From: Bidens hawaiensis
Taxonomy: Eukaryota; Streptophyta; Magnoliopsida; Asterales; Asteraceae
Length of the DNA: 64,000 nt
Assembly (NCBI GenBank): GCA_021521415.1
Contig: JAIQDT010000303.1
Coordinates: 496,001 to 560,000, forward strand
Direction: 5' to 3'
Part shown: positions 36,192-47,809 of the stretch, piece by piece
How positions within the stretch are numbered: position 1 is the stretch's first letter
Layout: each line of letters begins with the position of its first letter
Notes under the pieces: generated by a model
Seen by the model: the letters and a program-made list of their open reading frames with translations, nothing else
What the model was told of the DNA's origin: nothing
The model's database searches: none
Position numbers and translations under genes: made by a program

Positions 36192-37222
36192 TGAAGAGGT
36201 AGGTCCCAGCAGAGCCCAGTTGGTCCCGCAAGACTCACCTTGAACAGGGACGTCTGCGCAAAGGCCATCTGCTCCCGCAGGACCCACCATGCTCAGAGAA
36301 CCTTACGCGCAGTACGCAAGCTGTACACCCAGGGAAAGCCTCCCAATGGTGAAGTACCCCGCCTGTTCCCGCAGTTGCGGATACAAGCCATCAGGGAAGG
36401 CTACCCGCAGACAGCAGGGCTACACGCACAAGACAATAGCTACTTCAGTAGTCACATGAAGGAATGAGCAAGGCGGGAACAATCCCGCCAAAATGAGCCA
36501 GTCCGTATGATTCTGAAAGATCTTTTGTACTATACCTACCAAGGTATGGATAGGACAGACAATCTGACCAGAACAGCCCATGAGCCAATCACAGGGTGAC
36601 AGCTCACCGACAACAGTACGAGGAGGAGCACCCTCTAGTACTGTTTGTCACTATTAGCCGCTGCCTACTCACCAACTCTTACTGAGGGGCGTGCGCAGCC
36701 TACAGTTGGTAGAATAGTGTTACTGTTGGCCGTAACCTATTCACCAACCAGCATGGCCTGCGTATAATCCACAGTAGGTGGGACGTGCATAATCTACAGT
36801 TGGTGGAATAGTGCAGCCGACTTTGTTACTGTTGGCCGTAACCTATCCACCAACCAGTATGGCCTGTGCATAGTCCACTGTTGGTAGAACAGGAATACTA
36901 TTCAGCCGGCTGTACCTTCTAGGAAACCTACCTTCGGCTATAAATACTCCAACATCTTGGAATGGTAAGATCATCTGATATCTCAATCTTATCTAGCAAT
37001 CTCTTAATATACTCTTATATTCGGAGCAATCTAGTCTGATTCTCACGCCGGAGGGTGGTCACAAGGAGGAACCCCCCCCCCCCTTCTCAGTGACGAGCTT
37101 ACGGTGTCTGTTTTGCAGGTCTCCTGAAGAACAACCTTCTCAGCTAGATCTCATCCGTGGGAAACATTACTTAACCCCCAGATTATCTATAATCTGTCCA
37201 GGGTTCACTTAGTGTTTCTTCA
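36192..37222 (+). repeat. 5' LTR of the Tat element (1,031 bp)
   Basis: Starts TGAAGAGGTAGG, ends GTGTTTCTTCA. The centre holds degenerate ~112-bp direct repeats built on GTTGGCCGTAACCTAT and CACCAACCAG (36720-36890). Confidence 0.95.
36939..36946 (+). promoter_or_regulatory. TATA box in the Tat 5' LTR
   Basis: TATAAATA within CGGCTATAAATACTCC, about 285 bp before the LTR end. Identical in the 3' LTR at 52573-52580. Confidence 0.7.
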
Positions 37223-37223
37223 T

Positions 37224-37238
37224 TGGCGCCATCCGTGC
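37224..37238 (+). promoter_or_regulatory. Primer-binding site of the Tat element
   Basis: TGGCGCCATCCGTGC begins one base after the LTR. TGGCGCC starts are usual for Tat/Athila primer sites; I did not assign the tRNA. Confidence 0.65.
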
Positions 37239-37282
37239 ATAAAAGCTAGAACTAATTTAGTTTTTTCAAATTTTCTGAAGAA

Positions 37283-40200
37283 ATGGTTAACGTTACTCCG
37301 GTCCAAAGGCCAGTAACCGACCAAGAAACCCCGGTAACAACCCCAGCAACTGGGGGGAACACCGGCGGTTATACAATCCTTACGAACACTACCCCGACTA
37401 CCCAAGCCGGGGCAAGTGCAGTAAATATTCCACTGGGGTTCACCGATACCCAGCTGGAAAAACGAACGAGGGTCCCTCGCCAAACACTAGATCAAGTGAA
37501 GGCGTGGGCCGAAGCACGTCAGAAAGAGTTCCAAGCTGAATTGGACGAACGCTTGCGTTCAGTTCAACAGGCTGACGAATTCGGCAGTACTCGCCAACAC
37601 CTCATTATGAACAGCGAGGGCGAGTACTCAGACGACGAGAGGGAGGAGTCCGATTCCGACGCAAACCCTCGCCATAAGGCGAAAGGGAAGCGTAAGGAAA
37701 CGGACTCCCAGCCAAAAAGGAATTTTGAGGAAGCCTTTAAACCAACAAATGCGGAGAGAAACCCGCGTGACTTCTCCAAAACCTTTAGACCAACTGCTAC
37801 GAATGCAGGAAAGTCAAAATTTGCAAGGGACATTGCGGAAGCAATCGCCCCGAGAAGTGCCAAACAAATGTCCAACATTGGCACTTATGATGGTCTATCC
37901 GACCCAGACGACCATTTGAACAGGTTCATTGCGGGGGCTACCGTCAGTAACTGGACGGAACCCACGTGGTGTTACATGTTCCAGATGACTCTGGTCGGAG
38001 CAGCCAGGGCATGGTTCGATCGTTTACCGGTCCACCACATATATGACTGGGCGGACTTTCAGAACAAGTTCAGCCAGCACTTCAGCCAGCAGAGGAAGTA
38101 TACTGAAGAGCAGTGGACGATCCTCAACTGCGTTAGAGAGGAGGATGAATCTTTACTAGACTTCATCACCCGCTTCAACTCCAAGAAGCTGAGTCTGGGC
38201 AACATAAGTGAAGATCTTGTTCGCGCCGCTTTCATCCAGGGCGCCGAGTACCCAGAGCTTATCCGCACATTGACGGGTAAGGACGGCATGCCATCCACAT
38301 GGGATGCCATCATGACGGCAGCCAAGCGCTTTGCCGAGACGGAGAAGCAGCTGGGAAGAGATCTTCCCCAGAGTACACACCTCTACACGCAGAGGACAAG
38401 GGAGAACAACGTTAGGACCGCCCGGCAGAACAAAAAGAGGCGGCTAGGTATTTGGCAGTCAAGGGTAAACTTTGACACCTCATCCAGCTCTCGCCCTCTT
38501 GTTGGCGGAAGGGACAACACACACCCTTCAAACCTGAAACACCGGTGGACGCCACTCACCAAGAGCGTCACGGAGATATTTGCCACGGAAAAATTGCCAT
38601 GGCCAAAAGCCCCATTGATCCGGCAGAAACCTAATGCGGATCAAAGCAAATCCTGTGATTTCCACGGGACAAAGGGTCATGGTACTGAAGAGTGCACATC
38701 CTTGAAGGATATTGTTGAGACATTTGTCAAGGATGGAAGACTTGCACATCTCGTGGCATCAATCAAGAAGGGAGGAAGGAATGACAACCGGTACAGAGGT
38801 AACGGACGAAAGCCCGTCGACATCAGCATCAACATGGTTCATGGCAAGGTCAGAGGAAGAAAAAGACGAGTGACAGAACCATGCGCGTGGAAGGAAGCTG
38901 AGGTGCGCTTCCCGCGAGTGCCAGGAGGCCCCAGCAAAGAAGGCCCCATCGTCATCAAAAGCCAGCTGGGGCATTACATCACTTCCCGCACTCTTGCTGA
39001 CAACGGCGCTTCGTCGACAGTGATGTACAGGCAGTTCTTTGATAAGCTGGATGATGAAGACAAAGAACGCTTGGAAACGGTCTACGCTTCAATGGAAGGG
39101 TTTGACGGCAGTACAGAAACCCCCCTGGGTATCCTATCTTTCCCCGTTACTCTTACCGATGGGAATCATTCACGCACAGAAGACGTGGATTTTGTCGTGA
39201 TGAAAAAGCCACACCACACGTACGACATCCTATTCGGAAGAGACGGGATGGCAAGATTCAACGCCGTGGTATCTTCAGTCCACGGCATGATGGGATGGCC
39301 AACAGCTGAGGGTGTAGCGATGATCACTGGCATTCCCCAGGTATGCATCGCATCTGTCTCATCTAAACCCAAACCGAAAATGGCTAAACCAACCATCACC
39401 GAACCGGAAAAATGGGCCTTCAATGGCAAATACCCCGACCAGGCAGTTACCATTGGACCAACAATCGTTGATCCCACCCGCACCCTACTCAAACGCTTAC
39501 TGCAGAAAAACGCTGACATCTTTGCGTGGGCACCAGCTGACATGACTGGTGTACCCCGAAGTAAGGCGGAGCATAAGCTCAAGTGCGATCCGGCTGTTAC
39601 GCCAGTCGTACAAAAGCGCAGAGTAATGGGGCCTGAACAAACTAACGCGTGTAGAACCCAAGTCAAGGAACTCCTTGACGCAGGCATCGTACGCGTTAGT
39701 AGATATCAAACATGGGTTGCAAATCCCGTAATGGTACCGAAGAATGACAAACAATGGCGCATGTGCATAGATTTCAAAGATTTGAACAAAGCATGCCCCA
39801 AAGATTGTTATCCGTTACCAGAAATTGATCTTAAGGTGGATTCGTTGGCACCATTTCGCCTTAAATGCTTCTTGGATGCGTATAAGGGGTACCATCAAAT
39901 CCACATGGCCGTAGATGACCAGGACAAAACCGCATTTCGGACGCCCGATGGTACATTTTGTTATAAAATGATGCCATTCGGACTTAAGAATGCAGGGTCC
40001 ACGTACCAACGACTAATGGACAAAGAGTTTCATGCCCAAATCGGGAGAAACTTGGAAGTCTATATGGATGATTTGGTCATCAAAAGCCCCGAGCCAGAAG
40101 CGATGTTGAAAGACATTGAAGAAACTTTCAACACGCTCAGAAAGATAAACATGAAGCTCAACCCGAGCAAGTGTTCATTTGGGATGGAAGAAGGGAAGTT

Positions 40201-41983
40201 CTTGGGAGTCATTGTTACTAAAGATGGCTTCAGAGCGAACCCTGAAAAGGTCGAAGCCATTGTTAAAATGGAATCACCTACCACCATCAAACAGGCTCAG
40301 ACACTGAATGGACGACTAGTCGCACTTAATCGCTTTTTGGCAAACCATGCGGATAAGTCGTTTTCTTTCGTGTCAACATTGAGAAACTGCTTAAAGAAAA
40401 CGCACTTCCGCTGGACACCAGAAGCGGAAGCAGCTTTTCAGGAGATTCGGTCACCCCTGATCGAACTCCCAACACTTACAGCACCACAAGTGGGAGAGGA
40501 GTTAATCCTATACCTTTCCGCAACAGATAGAGCAACCGGGGCAGTCCTGCTAATAGAACGAAAAGGCATCCAGATGCCAATCTATTATGTTAGCCGTGTA
40601 CTAACAGACGTAGAAACCCGGTACTCTACCCTCGAAAAATTGGTCTTAGCACTTATACACGCTTCACGCAGGTTAAGACGATATTTCCAGGGCCACCCAA
40701 TCACCATTCTCACCAACTTCAAACTCTCAAACGTTCTAGGCAAACCCGAATTATCGGGACGTCTAGCCAAATGGGCAATTGAATTGGGAGAATATGCAAT
40801 TAAGTACAAGCCAAGACCATCCATAAAAGGCCAGGTCCCGGCCGATTTTATTGCAGAAGTCCCCGCTTCGCGGGAGAAAGAGTGCCAGGAGGAGGCTCAA
40901 CCCTCCCCAGCACAGGACATCAATGATGTCTGGCGACTCTACACTGATGGAGCAGCCAGTAACGAGGGTTCAGGCGCAGGGTTAAAATTAACCAACCCAG
41001 CAGGCCAAGAATATACTTACGCTATTCGGTTGGATTTTCCAAGTACGAATAACGAAGCCGAATATGAAGCATTCTTGGCCGGATTGAGAATTGCGCGTAA
41101 GATGGGAGTGAAAAACTTGGAAGCCCACGTGGATTCCATGCTGGTGGCCAACCAAATAAATGGGACGTACACGGCTGTGAACGACACAATGGCCCTGTAC
41201 CTCGCCCAGGCAAAAACCCTTATGCGTGATTTTAATGATTGTAAAGTCATACACGTCAAGCGCAGCGAAAACAAATCTGCGGATGCGTTAAGCAAGCTTG
41301 CATCACTAGCCTTCACCCACTTAGGAAAGGACATCCGCATTGAACTCCTCGAAGCACCATCAGTCCCGCACAAGGAAATTTGTGTCATCCAAACCGGTAC
41401 AGAAACGTGGATGACACCAATAATAAATTACCTTGCAGCAGGAACACTACCAGAGTCAAAAACACAGGCAAGAAAACTACGCTGTAAAGCACTGAATTAT
41501 CAACTCGTCAATGACATCCTTTACAGACGTAACTTTCTTGACCCACTCTTAAGATGCGTGGACAACCAAGATGCTGACTACCTCCTAAGGGAAGTACACG
41601 AAGGCATCTGTGGAATACACGCAGGTCCCCACGCTGTTGTAGCCAAGCTAAACAACGCGGGATACTTTTGGCCGGGGATGCATACGGATGCACTGGCATA
41701 CATCAGAAAATGCAGGTCTTGCCAGCTTTACGCACCCAACACGCACCGCCCGAAGAATGAACTGGTTCCAGTCACTTCTTCATGGCCATTTCAGAAGTGG
41801 GCCATCGATGTGACAGGCCCATTTCCTACAGCAGCAGGAAATGTTCAGTTCCTAGTGGTAGCCATCGACTACTTCACCAAGTGGATAGAAGCAAAACCTT
41901 TAGCCCAAACAACCGCGAAACATATCAAAAATTTATTTGGGAATTTATTATTTGTCGTTTTGGACTTCCACAGAATTTGGTGA
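37283..41983 (+). CDS. gag-pol: Tat-lineage Gag-Pol polyprotein, frameshifted within integrase
   Basis: The 1,566-codon frame starts at ATG 37283. Gag: retrotransposon gag domain around residues 200-350 (GTYDGLSDPDDHLNRF; AARAWFDRLP), then a zinc-knuckle-like CDFHGTKGHGTEEC (~457). Protease: ADNGAS (~570). Reverse transcriptase: WRMCIDFKDLNKACP, KGYHQIHMA, FGLKNAGSTYQRLM, catalytic YMDDLV (~930). A first RNase H lacks the usual Asp in LYLSATDRATG. A second, archaeal-type RNase H keeps YTDGAASNEGSG, NNEAEYEAFLAG, HVDSM and SADALS. The integrase zinc region (HAGPHAVVAK ... CRSC) and first catalytic Asp (WAIDVTGPFP) follow. The frame leaves integrase near 41935 and ends at 41983 on unrelated codons. 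Coordinates give the open frame as it stands. Confidence 0.92.
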   Translation: MVNVTPVQRPVTDQETPVTTPATGGNTGGYTILTNTTPTTQAGASAVNIPLGFTDTQLEKRTRVPRQTLDQVKAWAEARQKEFQAELDERLRSVQQADEFGSTRQHLIMNSEGEYSDDEREESDSDANPRHKAKGKRKETDSQPKRNFEEAFKPTNAERNPRDFSKTFRPTATNAGKSKFARDIAEAIAPRSAKQMSNIGTYDGLSDPDDHLNRFIAGATVSNWTEPTWCYMFQMTLVGAARAWFDRLPVHHIYDWADFQNKFSQHFSQQRKYTEEQWTILNCVREEDESLLDFITRFNSKKLSLGNISEDLVRAAFIQGAEYPELIRTLTGKDGMPSTWDAIMTAAKRFAETEKQLGRDLPQSTHLYTQRTRENNVRTARQNKKRRLGIWQSRVNFDTSSSSRPLVGGRDNTHPSNLKHRWTPLTKSVTEIFATEKLPWPKAPLIRQKPNADQSKSCDFHGTKGHGTEECTSLKDIVETFVKDGRLAHLVASIKKGGRNDNRYRGNGRKPVDISINMVHGKVRGRKRRVTEPCAWKEAEVRFPRVPGGPSKEGPIVIKSQLGHYITSRTLADNGASSTVMYRQFFDKLDDEDKERLETVYASMEGFDGSTETPLGILSFPVTLTDGNHSRTEDVDFVVMKKPHHTYDILFGRDGMARFNAVVSSVHGMMGWPTAEGVAMITGIPQVCIASVSSKPKPKMAKPTITEPEKWAFNGKYPDQAVTIGPTIVDPTRTLLKRLLQKNADIFAWAPADMTGVPRSKAEHKLKCDPAVTPVVQKRRVMGPEQTNACRTQVKELLDAGIVRVSRYQTWVANPVMVPKNDKQWRMCIDFKDLNKACPKDCYPLPEIDLKVDSLAPFRLKCFLDAYKGYHQIHMAVDDQDKTAFRTPDGTFCYKMMPFGLKNAGSTYQRLMDKEFHAQIGRNLEVYMDDLVIKSPEPEAMLKDIEETFNTLRKINMKLNPSKCSFGMEEGKFLGVIVTKDGFRANPEKVEAIVKMESPTTIKQAQTLNGRLVALNRFLANHADKSFSFVSTLRNCLKKTHFRWTPEAEAAFQEIRSPLIELPTLTAPQVGEELILYLSATDRATGAVLLIERKGIQMPIYYVSRVLTDVETRYSTLEKLVLALIHASRRLRRYFQGHPITILTNFKLSNVLGKPELSGRLAKWAIELGEYAIKYKPRPSIKGQVPADFIAEVPASREKECQEEAQPSPAQDINDVWRLYTDGAASNEGSGAGLKLTNPAGQEYTYAIRLDFPSTNNEAEYEAFLAGLRIARKMGVKNLEAHVDSMLVANQINGTYTAVNDTMALYLAQAKTLMRDFNDCKVIHVKRSENKSADALSKLASLAFTHLGKDIRIELLEAPSVPHKEICVIQTGTETWMTPIINYLAAGTLPESKTQARKLRCKALNYQLVNDILYRRNFLDPLLRCVDNQDADYLLREVHEGICGIHAGPHAVVAKLNNAGYFWPGMHTDALAYIRKCRSCQLYAPNTHRPKNELVPVTSSWPFQKWAIDVTGPFPTAAGNVQFLVVAIDYFTKWIEAKPLAQTTAKHIKNLFGNLLFVVLDFHRIW

Positions 41984-42636
41984 GCGATAATGGCACCAAC
42001 TTTGCTGACAAGAAGCTACAACAGTGGCTGAAAGAACTTCAAATCACCCACACCTTTACCTCAGTGGCACACCCGCAAGGTAATGGTGAGGTGGAAAGAG
42101 CAAACAAGAGCATCGTCGATGGCATAAAGAAAAGACTCTAGGAACACAGATACGGCTGGGTGGACGAGCTTCCGCACGTCCTTTGGGCAAACAGAACGCT
42201 GAAAAAGGCGAGTACGGGGGAAACCCCGTTCAGTCTCACTTATGGCACTGAAGCCATGGTCCCGGTCGAAATTGGTTTACCCTCACCAAGGGTCTTGATC
42301 CAGCCAGAAGACAATGATGCGGAAAGACGGTTAGACCTTATGCTAACCGAGGAACGCAGAGACTTGGCCGCAGTGCGTGAAGAGAATTACAAACGACAAA
42401 TGCAAAAGTACTACAACACGCGGGTAAAACTCTGCAACTTCAATATAGGAGACTACATACTGCGTAACAACGAGGCTTCAAACCAAGAGCGCCCGGGAAA
42501 GCTGGCCCCGGTCTGGGAAGGGCCATACATTATCAAAGAAGTCCTGGGAAAGGGCGCATACCGGCTCGAAAGGCTCGATGGCACTCCCATCCCAAGAACA
42601 TGGAATGGAGCTCAATTACGCAAATGTTATATGTAG
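41935..42636 (+). pseudogene. pol: Rest of Tat integrase in another frame, with a stop codon
   Basis: After the frame change near 41935 the DDE core continues in another frame with VSDNGTNF and HPQGNGEVERANKS, giving the second Asp and the Glu. It is cut by TAG at 42139-42141, then resumes to TAG at 42634-42636 with the usual Tat C-terminus (GTEAMVPVEIGLPSPR; LAPVWEGPYII; AQLRKCYM). One frameshift and one stop together inactivate the integrase. Confidence 0.9.
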
Positions 42637-42830
42637 ATCAATTCCAAAACTTGTAAAGAAAAGGCCTAGAGCCACTTCTAATGGAAATGATTCTCCTTTC
42701 ATAATGTGTTTACCTTTATACTTATGAACTTCCCACTGGTGCCGGTATTTACCGCATAAACGGGAAGAAGTAAGTCGTTACGTGTGGAAGGCGGCAAAAC
42801 CCGCATAAACACAACGTTAAAAATAAGGGA

Positions 42831-42959
42831 AACCTACACGCAGGTCAGATGTAAGTAAAGTTTAGCCATCCTTGTAAGTGCAAGTGACGGTCTTACCCGC
42901 ACAATCACGAACAAGGAAGCAAAACTTCAACCTATCATCTACCACGTTCAAAGGTTATC

Positions 42960-43005
<46 letters not shown>

Positions 43006-43445
43006 TGAGGAAAACCTACACGCAGGTCAGATATGGGTAAAGTTTAGCCATCCTACTAAGTGCAAGTGACGGTCATACCCGCACAATCACGAAAGAGGAA
43101 GCAAAACTTCACACCTATTATCTACCACGTTCAAAGGTTAACTTATCCTCAAAGATGAGGAAAACCTACACGCAGGTCAGATATGGGTAAATTTTAGCCA
43201 TCCTACTAAGTGCAACTGACGGTCATACCCGCACAATCACGAAAGAGGAAGCAAAACTTCACACCTATTATTTACCACGTTCAAAGGTTAACTTATCCTC
43301 AAAAATAAGGTAAACCTACATGCAGGTCAGATGGTAAAGTTTAGCCATCCTACTACGTGCAAGTGACGGTCCTACCCGCACAATCACGGAAGAGGAAGCA
43401 AAACTTCACACCTATCTACCACGTTCAAAGGTTAACTTATTCTAA
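42831..43445. repeat. Tandem repeat, four units of about 150 bp
   Basis: AACCTACACGCAGG-type starts recur at 42831, 43013, 43163 and 43313. The first interval is longer because of a poly-A tract. Each unit holds GTTTAGCCATCC, GTGACGGTC and ACCACGTTCAAAGG. Such hypervariable 3' repeats are known in Tat elements and can seed satellites. Confidence 0.9.
42962..43003 (+). repeat. Run of about 42 A residues inside the first repeat unit
   Basis: A pure A tract replaces a short GC-poor spacer found in the other units. It may be slippage growth or a trace of an A-tailed insertion. Confidence 0.85.
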
Positions 43446-43943
43446 ACACTTGGAAAATTGCTAATTTAAACTAAAGTATGTAAGTCATATAACGTTTATA
43501 AAGCAAGGAATCCAATGAATCAAGCGGTCTTAGCCGCACAAAGATTTACATTTCATAAATATTCGTTACAAGAATGGCCGGGTAACTACCCGCCTACAAG
43601 AAAGTAAATCTATACAAACTAAATCTATCCTAGCAGCGGGAAGGGATCTTCAGGATCAGGCTTCAGGGCCACTTCCACTTGGACCAGCGCCGTCAGTAGA
43701 GCGTGGCTGTTCAAGGTAAGCCTTAAGGATAGGTAGCCCATCATCAGCAGTAGCAATTTCATTCACCTTCTCCACCACCGGATGCGGGAAGGCGGCGTAT
43801 TGATTTACTGCTTGGTCATATATGGCTTCGGTATCTACATTGTACAAAGGGAAGTTGGATGGCGGGACGCCTTTCTCAACAAACCCTAGACCAAGCAGGA
43901 AGCCGACCCGTTCCCCATCCTCGTGAGAAGCGTTGAGGGCTGC

Positions 43944-46900
43944 TGTGACGTCCGTGGCAAAACCAAGTACACCTTAGTACTTACAAACTCGAATAAGCGT
44001 TTAACCGCTTATTGCGTAACGAACAAACAAATAACCAAACGGGTCTGGTTATGGTCCGGATATCCCAGGGTGCCATCCATAAGTGATATATAATCTATGC
44101 AAGCTAAAATATTAGTAATATGGCCTTAGTTCGATAGCAAACAAAACGAGGTACACTATATTCATTTCGTAACAAGTAAACGATAGATCGGTTAATTCGT
44201 AGTGTTTAAACGAGTAACCGACCGATACTAATTATGACCCGTATACATACCGAGGGGTCATATACGAGTTATATATATGTTATAGAGGCTAACATATTGA
44301 TATTTAGGCCTTAGTACGTTTAAAACTCTTTAAACGAAAAAGGTTTCGTTTATCGATACGCTATAAGCTTAAACGCAATCGTTAATATCAAAACAAGCAT
44401 TGTAGCATCCGTTAAGCCGAAAAAGACTTATAAAACACTTATATGACATGTTTTAAGCAATCCGTGAAAATATTTTGGAATTTTACAACGAGTCAGTACG
44501 TTTTTCTTATTTTACAAAAATAAGCTGAAAAACACTCGTTTTTGCGCTATTTCTCACACCCGAATTAATTTTCTTGCGAAAAACCGAACCCGAACTAAAT
44601 TTTGGACCGACTTTTACGTGTGGCACGAAAACCGAGGCACCATTGGGCCAAAAAGAGGCCCAATGGGCCCCTAGAAGTTGCGGCCGCCAAAATTGAACAA
44701 AGGCCTCCATGTTTATTTTTTTTATATAAACAAGATAGGAGATATTTACAACACAAAAAAATCTGGATCCTTCCTTCTTCAATACAGAACTTCAAGCAAA
44801 CCCTAGGTATGATCTCATAAAAGCTCGATTTTGATTCGTTTATACTCGTTTAATAGCATAAAAACATGTCTTGGCTAGTAAAAATCAAAGTTAACGGTGT
44901 AAAACTCTCAAAAATCATCCAAAATTATGTTTTGATGTTAAACATGTTTACAAACCAGGAACATTTACTTTTTTGGTCAAAAACGCGGATTAGAACATGA
45001 ATACAACGTTTTTACGGTTAGAAAGTTCGGTTTGAACCCAAAACCGAAACCCTAATTATCAAGGCTGCTACATGGATGATTTATGCTTGGTTTGATGTTA
45101 TATGATATGTAGATATACTGAGTTTGCAACCCGAGACCCGGAGAATCGTTTAAACTAGCAAAATTCATCGAAAACCGACAAGGTAAACCCGTAACACTCG
45201 CTTAGGGGCTGTTTAGTATTAGGTTGTGACGTGCTTGTTGTTAGCTTGTGAAAACTTGCAGGGACATTAGGGATCATATAAATGAGTCCCTGTTCAAATT
45301 TGGTAATTTTTCGATAAACGGAGAATATTTAGTGAATTTATTTCCGTTTATGAGCGTTTATTTGGGAAAAATAGCTAAACATGTTGAAAAATTCTGAAAC
45401 TTGGTTTTGGAGTTTTATATGGGATGGTAAGATCACTGGTAAAGTTTGGGAATCATTGGAAATGCCTAACTATGGTTTGTGCAATCATCGTTTAACCGAA
45501 TTTTAACAGCCGAAAAACGCACAAAAAGGCATTTTGTCAAAAGAGTTAGGTTCTGGAAATTTTGCAGGGGCTATGTAAGAACATTAAGGCCATTGGTAAA
45601 AATTATTGGATTTTTCGGAGGTCGTTTGATATAAACGGGCCATTTATTACATGATTATAACCTATTAAATGAATTTTTATAAATAAATAATTAATCATAA
45701 AATTTCTGGAAATATTTTTATAAAATTCTCCATGTCTTAATGTATTTTTACAAAAATTTCCATAATTTATATATAAGTACATATTTAGTTATGATTAATC
45801 AAAGATTTAAATTATAATTGTTTTAACGAAACCGGCAGTTTTGTGTTTAACGGACTGACTGGTATGTCAAAATGTCAAAAGTGGTCAAATATCATATTTT
45901 TGAATGATATTGATAAAAACGAACTTGTTACGAAAATTCCGGACAAATCGGGTGGATTGGGCGCGTTTTGTATAATTAAAACCGTGTGAAAACGGAAACG
46001 AACCCTGCGATCAAACCAGACACCGAAACCTTAAAATTCTTTCATAAATCAAATCATTTTATCAATCCATATATTTACTTAAGTTTATGTGATCTTACCT
46101 AATCCCGAAACGTATAAACGATCAACTGAGCTAGGCTCGGAAAATGGTGAAACTGAGCCAAATCCAGTTTTAAACATTTCATAGTATACAACGTCACAAT
46201 CTAAGACTATGGTCATGTTCTGGACCTAACAGCTATACCCAGATTATCTATACAGCCCGACTTAGCTTGAACACTGTCCTAGTATTAACGATACGGTACC
46301 GTTTATAGGAATCAGGCTATAAACGAGGCATCTGACTTATTGACACGTGATTTCTGTGCGAACTACGATAAGGTGAGTTTCACGACCCCCACTTTCTAAA
46401 CTGTTTTACGAACTTTTGGGGTGGAAAGCATGTTTATACACGTTATCGATCTGAAAACGATTCGGGACATAATAAATATCTGAACAATTATATATGAAAA
46501 GTCCCTACAAACATAATGATTGACTACGTGCTGATGAAAGATGATTATTATCATTGACTGGTATATTGAGTGGAGATAATACGAATTGCAAAACATAATG
46601 AAATTACACGTGACAACATGTTTATACAAACACATTGTATAATGTTAAACATAACTAATTTGGGAAACAACATGGTCTGTAATGGTCATGGGGATAACGT
46701 GGTCTATGATATTTATGGGGCTATTGTGGGCGGAAGGGTGGCCACAATAGTAACAAACTAAAGTTGAGTATGGCTTATGAGCCAAGTTCTGCTGCAACTT
46801 ATAAACTAAAGTTGAGTATGGCTTATGAGCCAAGTTCTGCTGCAACTTATAAACTAAAGTTGAGTATGGCCTCTGAGCCAAGTTCTGCTGCAACTTACTA

Positions 46901-47809
46901 AACTAAAGTTGAGTATGGCCTATGAGCCAAGTTTTGCTGCAACTTATAAACTAAAGTTGAGTATGGCCTATGAGCCAAGTTCTGCTGCAACTTATTAAAC
47001 GAACTAACTTGATTATGACATGAATGTTAAGAGAATAATGTGATTATGCGTATTGTGGGCGGATGGGGAGCTACCGTATTTGGTGATACGTGATAAATAC
47101 TATATGTGTATATGTGTCTATATACATGCTACGTGATTAGCCGTAGGAAATATTATGTGTAGAATATACTAATTATTTGCGTGTACACTATATAATGTTT
47201 GAGTTTACGTGGAATCATTGTGGGTGGAAGGGGGACCACAGTGGTCGATGTTAACACGGAACCGTTGTGGGCGGAAAGGGGGCCACAGTGGTTGGTTAAA
47301 CACGGAAATTGGAAACAGGTAGTACGAACAAACAACCACGATTTTACCGAAATTTCAAATTTATATTATAAACTTACAAGTGTGCATATGCACACACAAG
47401 GATATGGCTGTACATATTTATACAAACGTAAACACATATTTTTACATACGCGCGTACATACAAACTATGACTGTGTGGTACGCAGAACTGATTTCGTTAA
47501 ACTTATGAAACTCACCAACTATTCGTAGTTGACCTATTTTAACATGATTTTCAGGTAATCAGATATGAGAAGTAATTTTCTGTGCGTTACGTGTCTGATT
47601 GGTGGTTGCTGTCATGGGCATTTGAGTTAGAAGTAAAGTAATTGAAGAACCGGTTTGATAGTATCACCTAGTTTGTAAAAGATGTTAGAACAATATAATA
47701 TATTGTAAACTAGTTAGTAATGTTTCTTTATGAACAATGTATTTGATACCAGTTGTATCTGTTGCATTTCCGTTTTACGCTTCCGCAATACGCTTAACGG
47801 GGTGTGACA
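43944..47809 (+). mobile_element. Nested solo LTR (3.87 kb) with target duplication GCTGC
   Basis: Starts TGTGACGTCCG and ends GGGGTGTGACA. GCTGC lies on both sides (43939-43943 and 47810-47814). No coding, primer site or polypurine tract is inside, so a solo LTR of a large gypsy-type element fits best; a LARD-type non-coding element is the alternative. It splits the last exon of the antisense gene. Confidence 0.8.
46755..46995. repeat. Five tandem copies of a 48-bp unit inside the solo LTR
   Basis: AAACTAAAGTTGAGTATGG recurs at 46755, 46803, 46851, 46900 and 46948, each with TGAGCCAAGTTCTGCTGC or a near match. Confidence 0.9.

Noticed and set aside
36240..36467. 75-codon ORF identical at 51874
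   Set aside because: Inside the Tat LTRs; identity reflects LTR identity, not protein conservation.
42831..43445. CRISPR-like array
   Set aside because: Units are contiguous 150-bp repeats without unique spacers, inside a plant retrotransposon.
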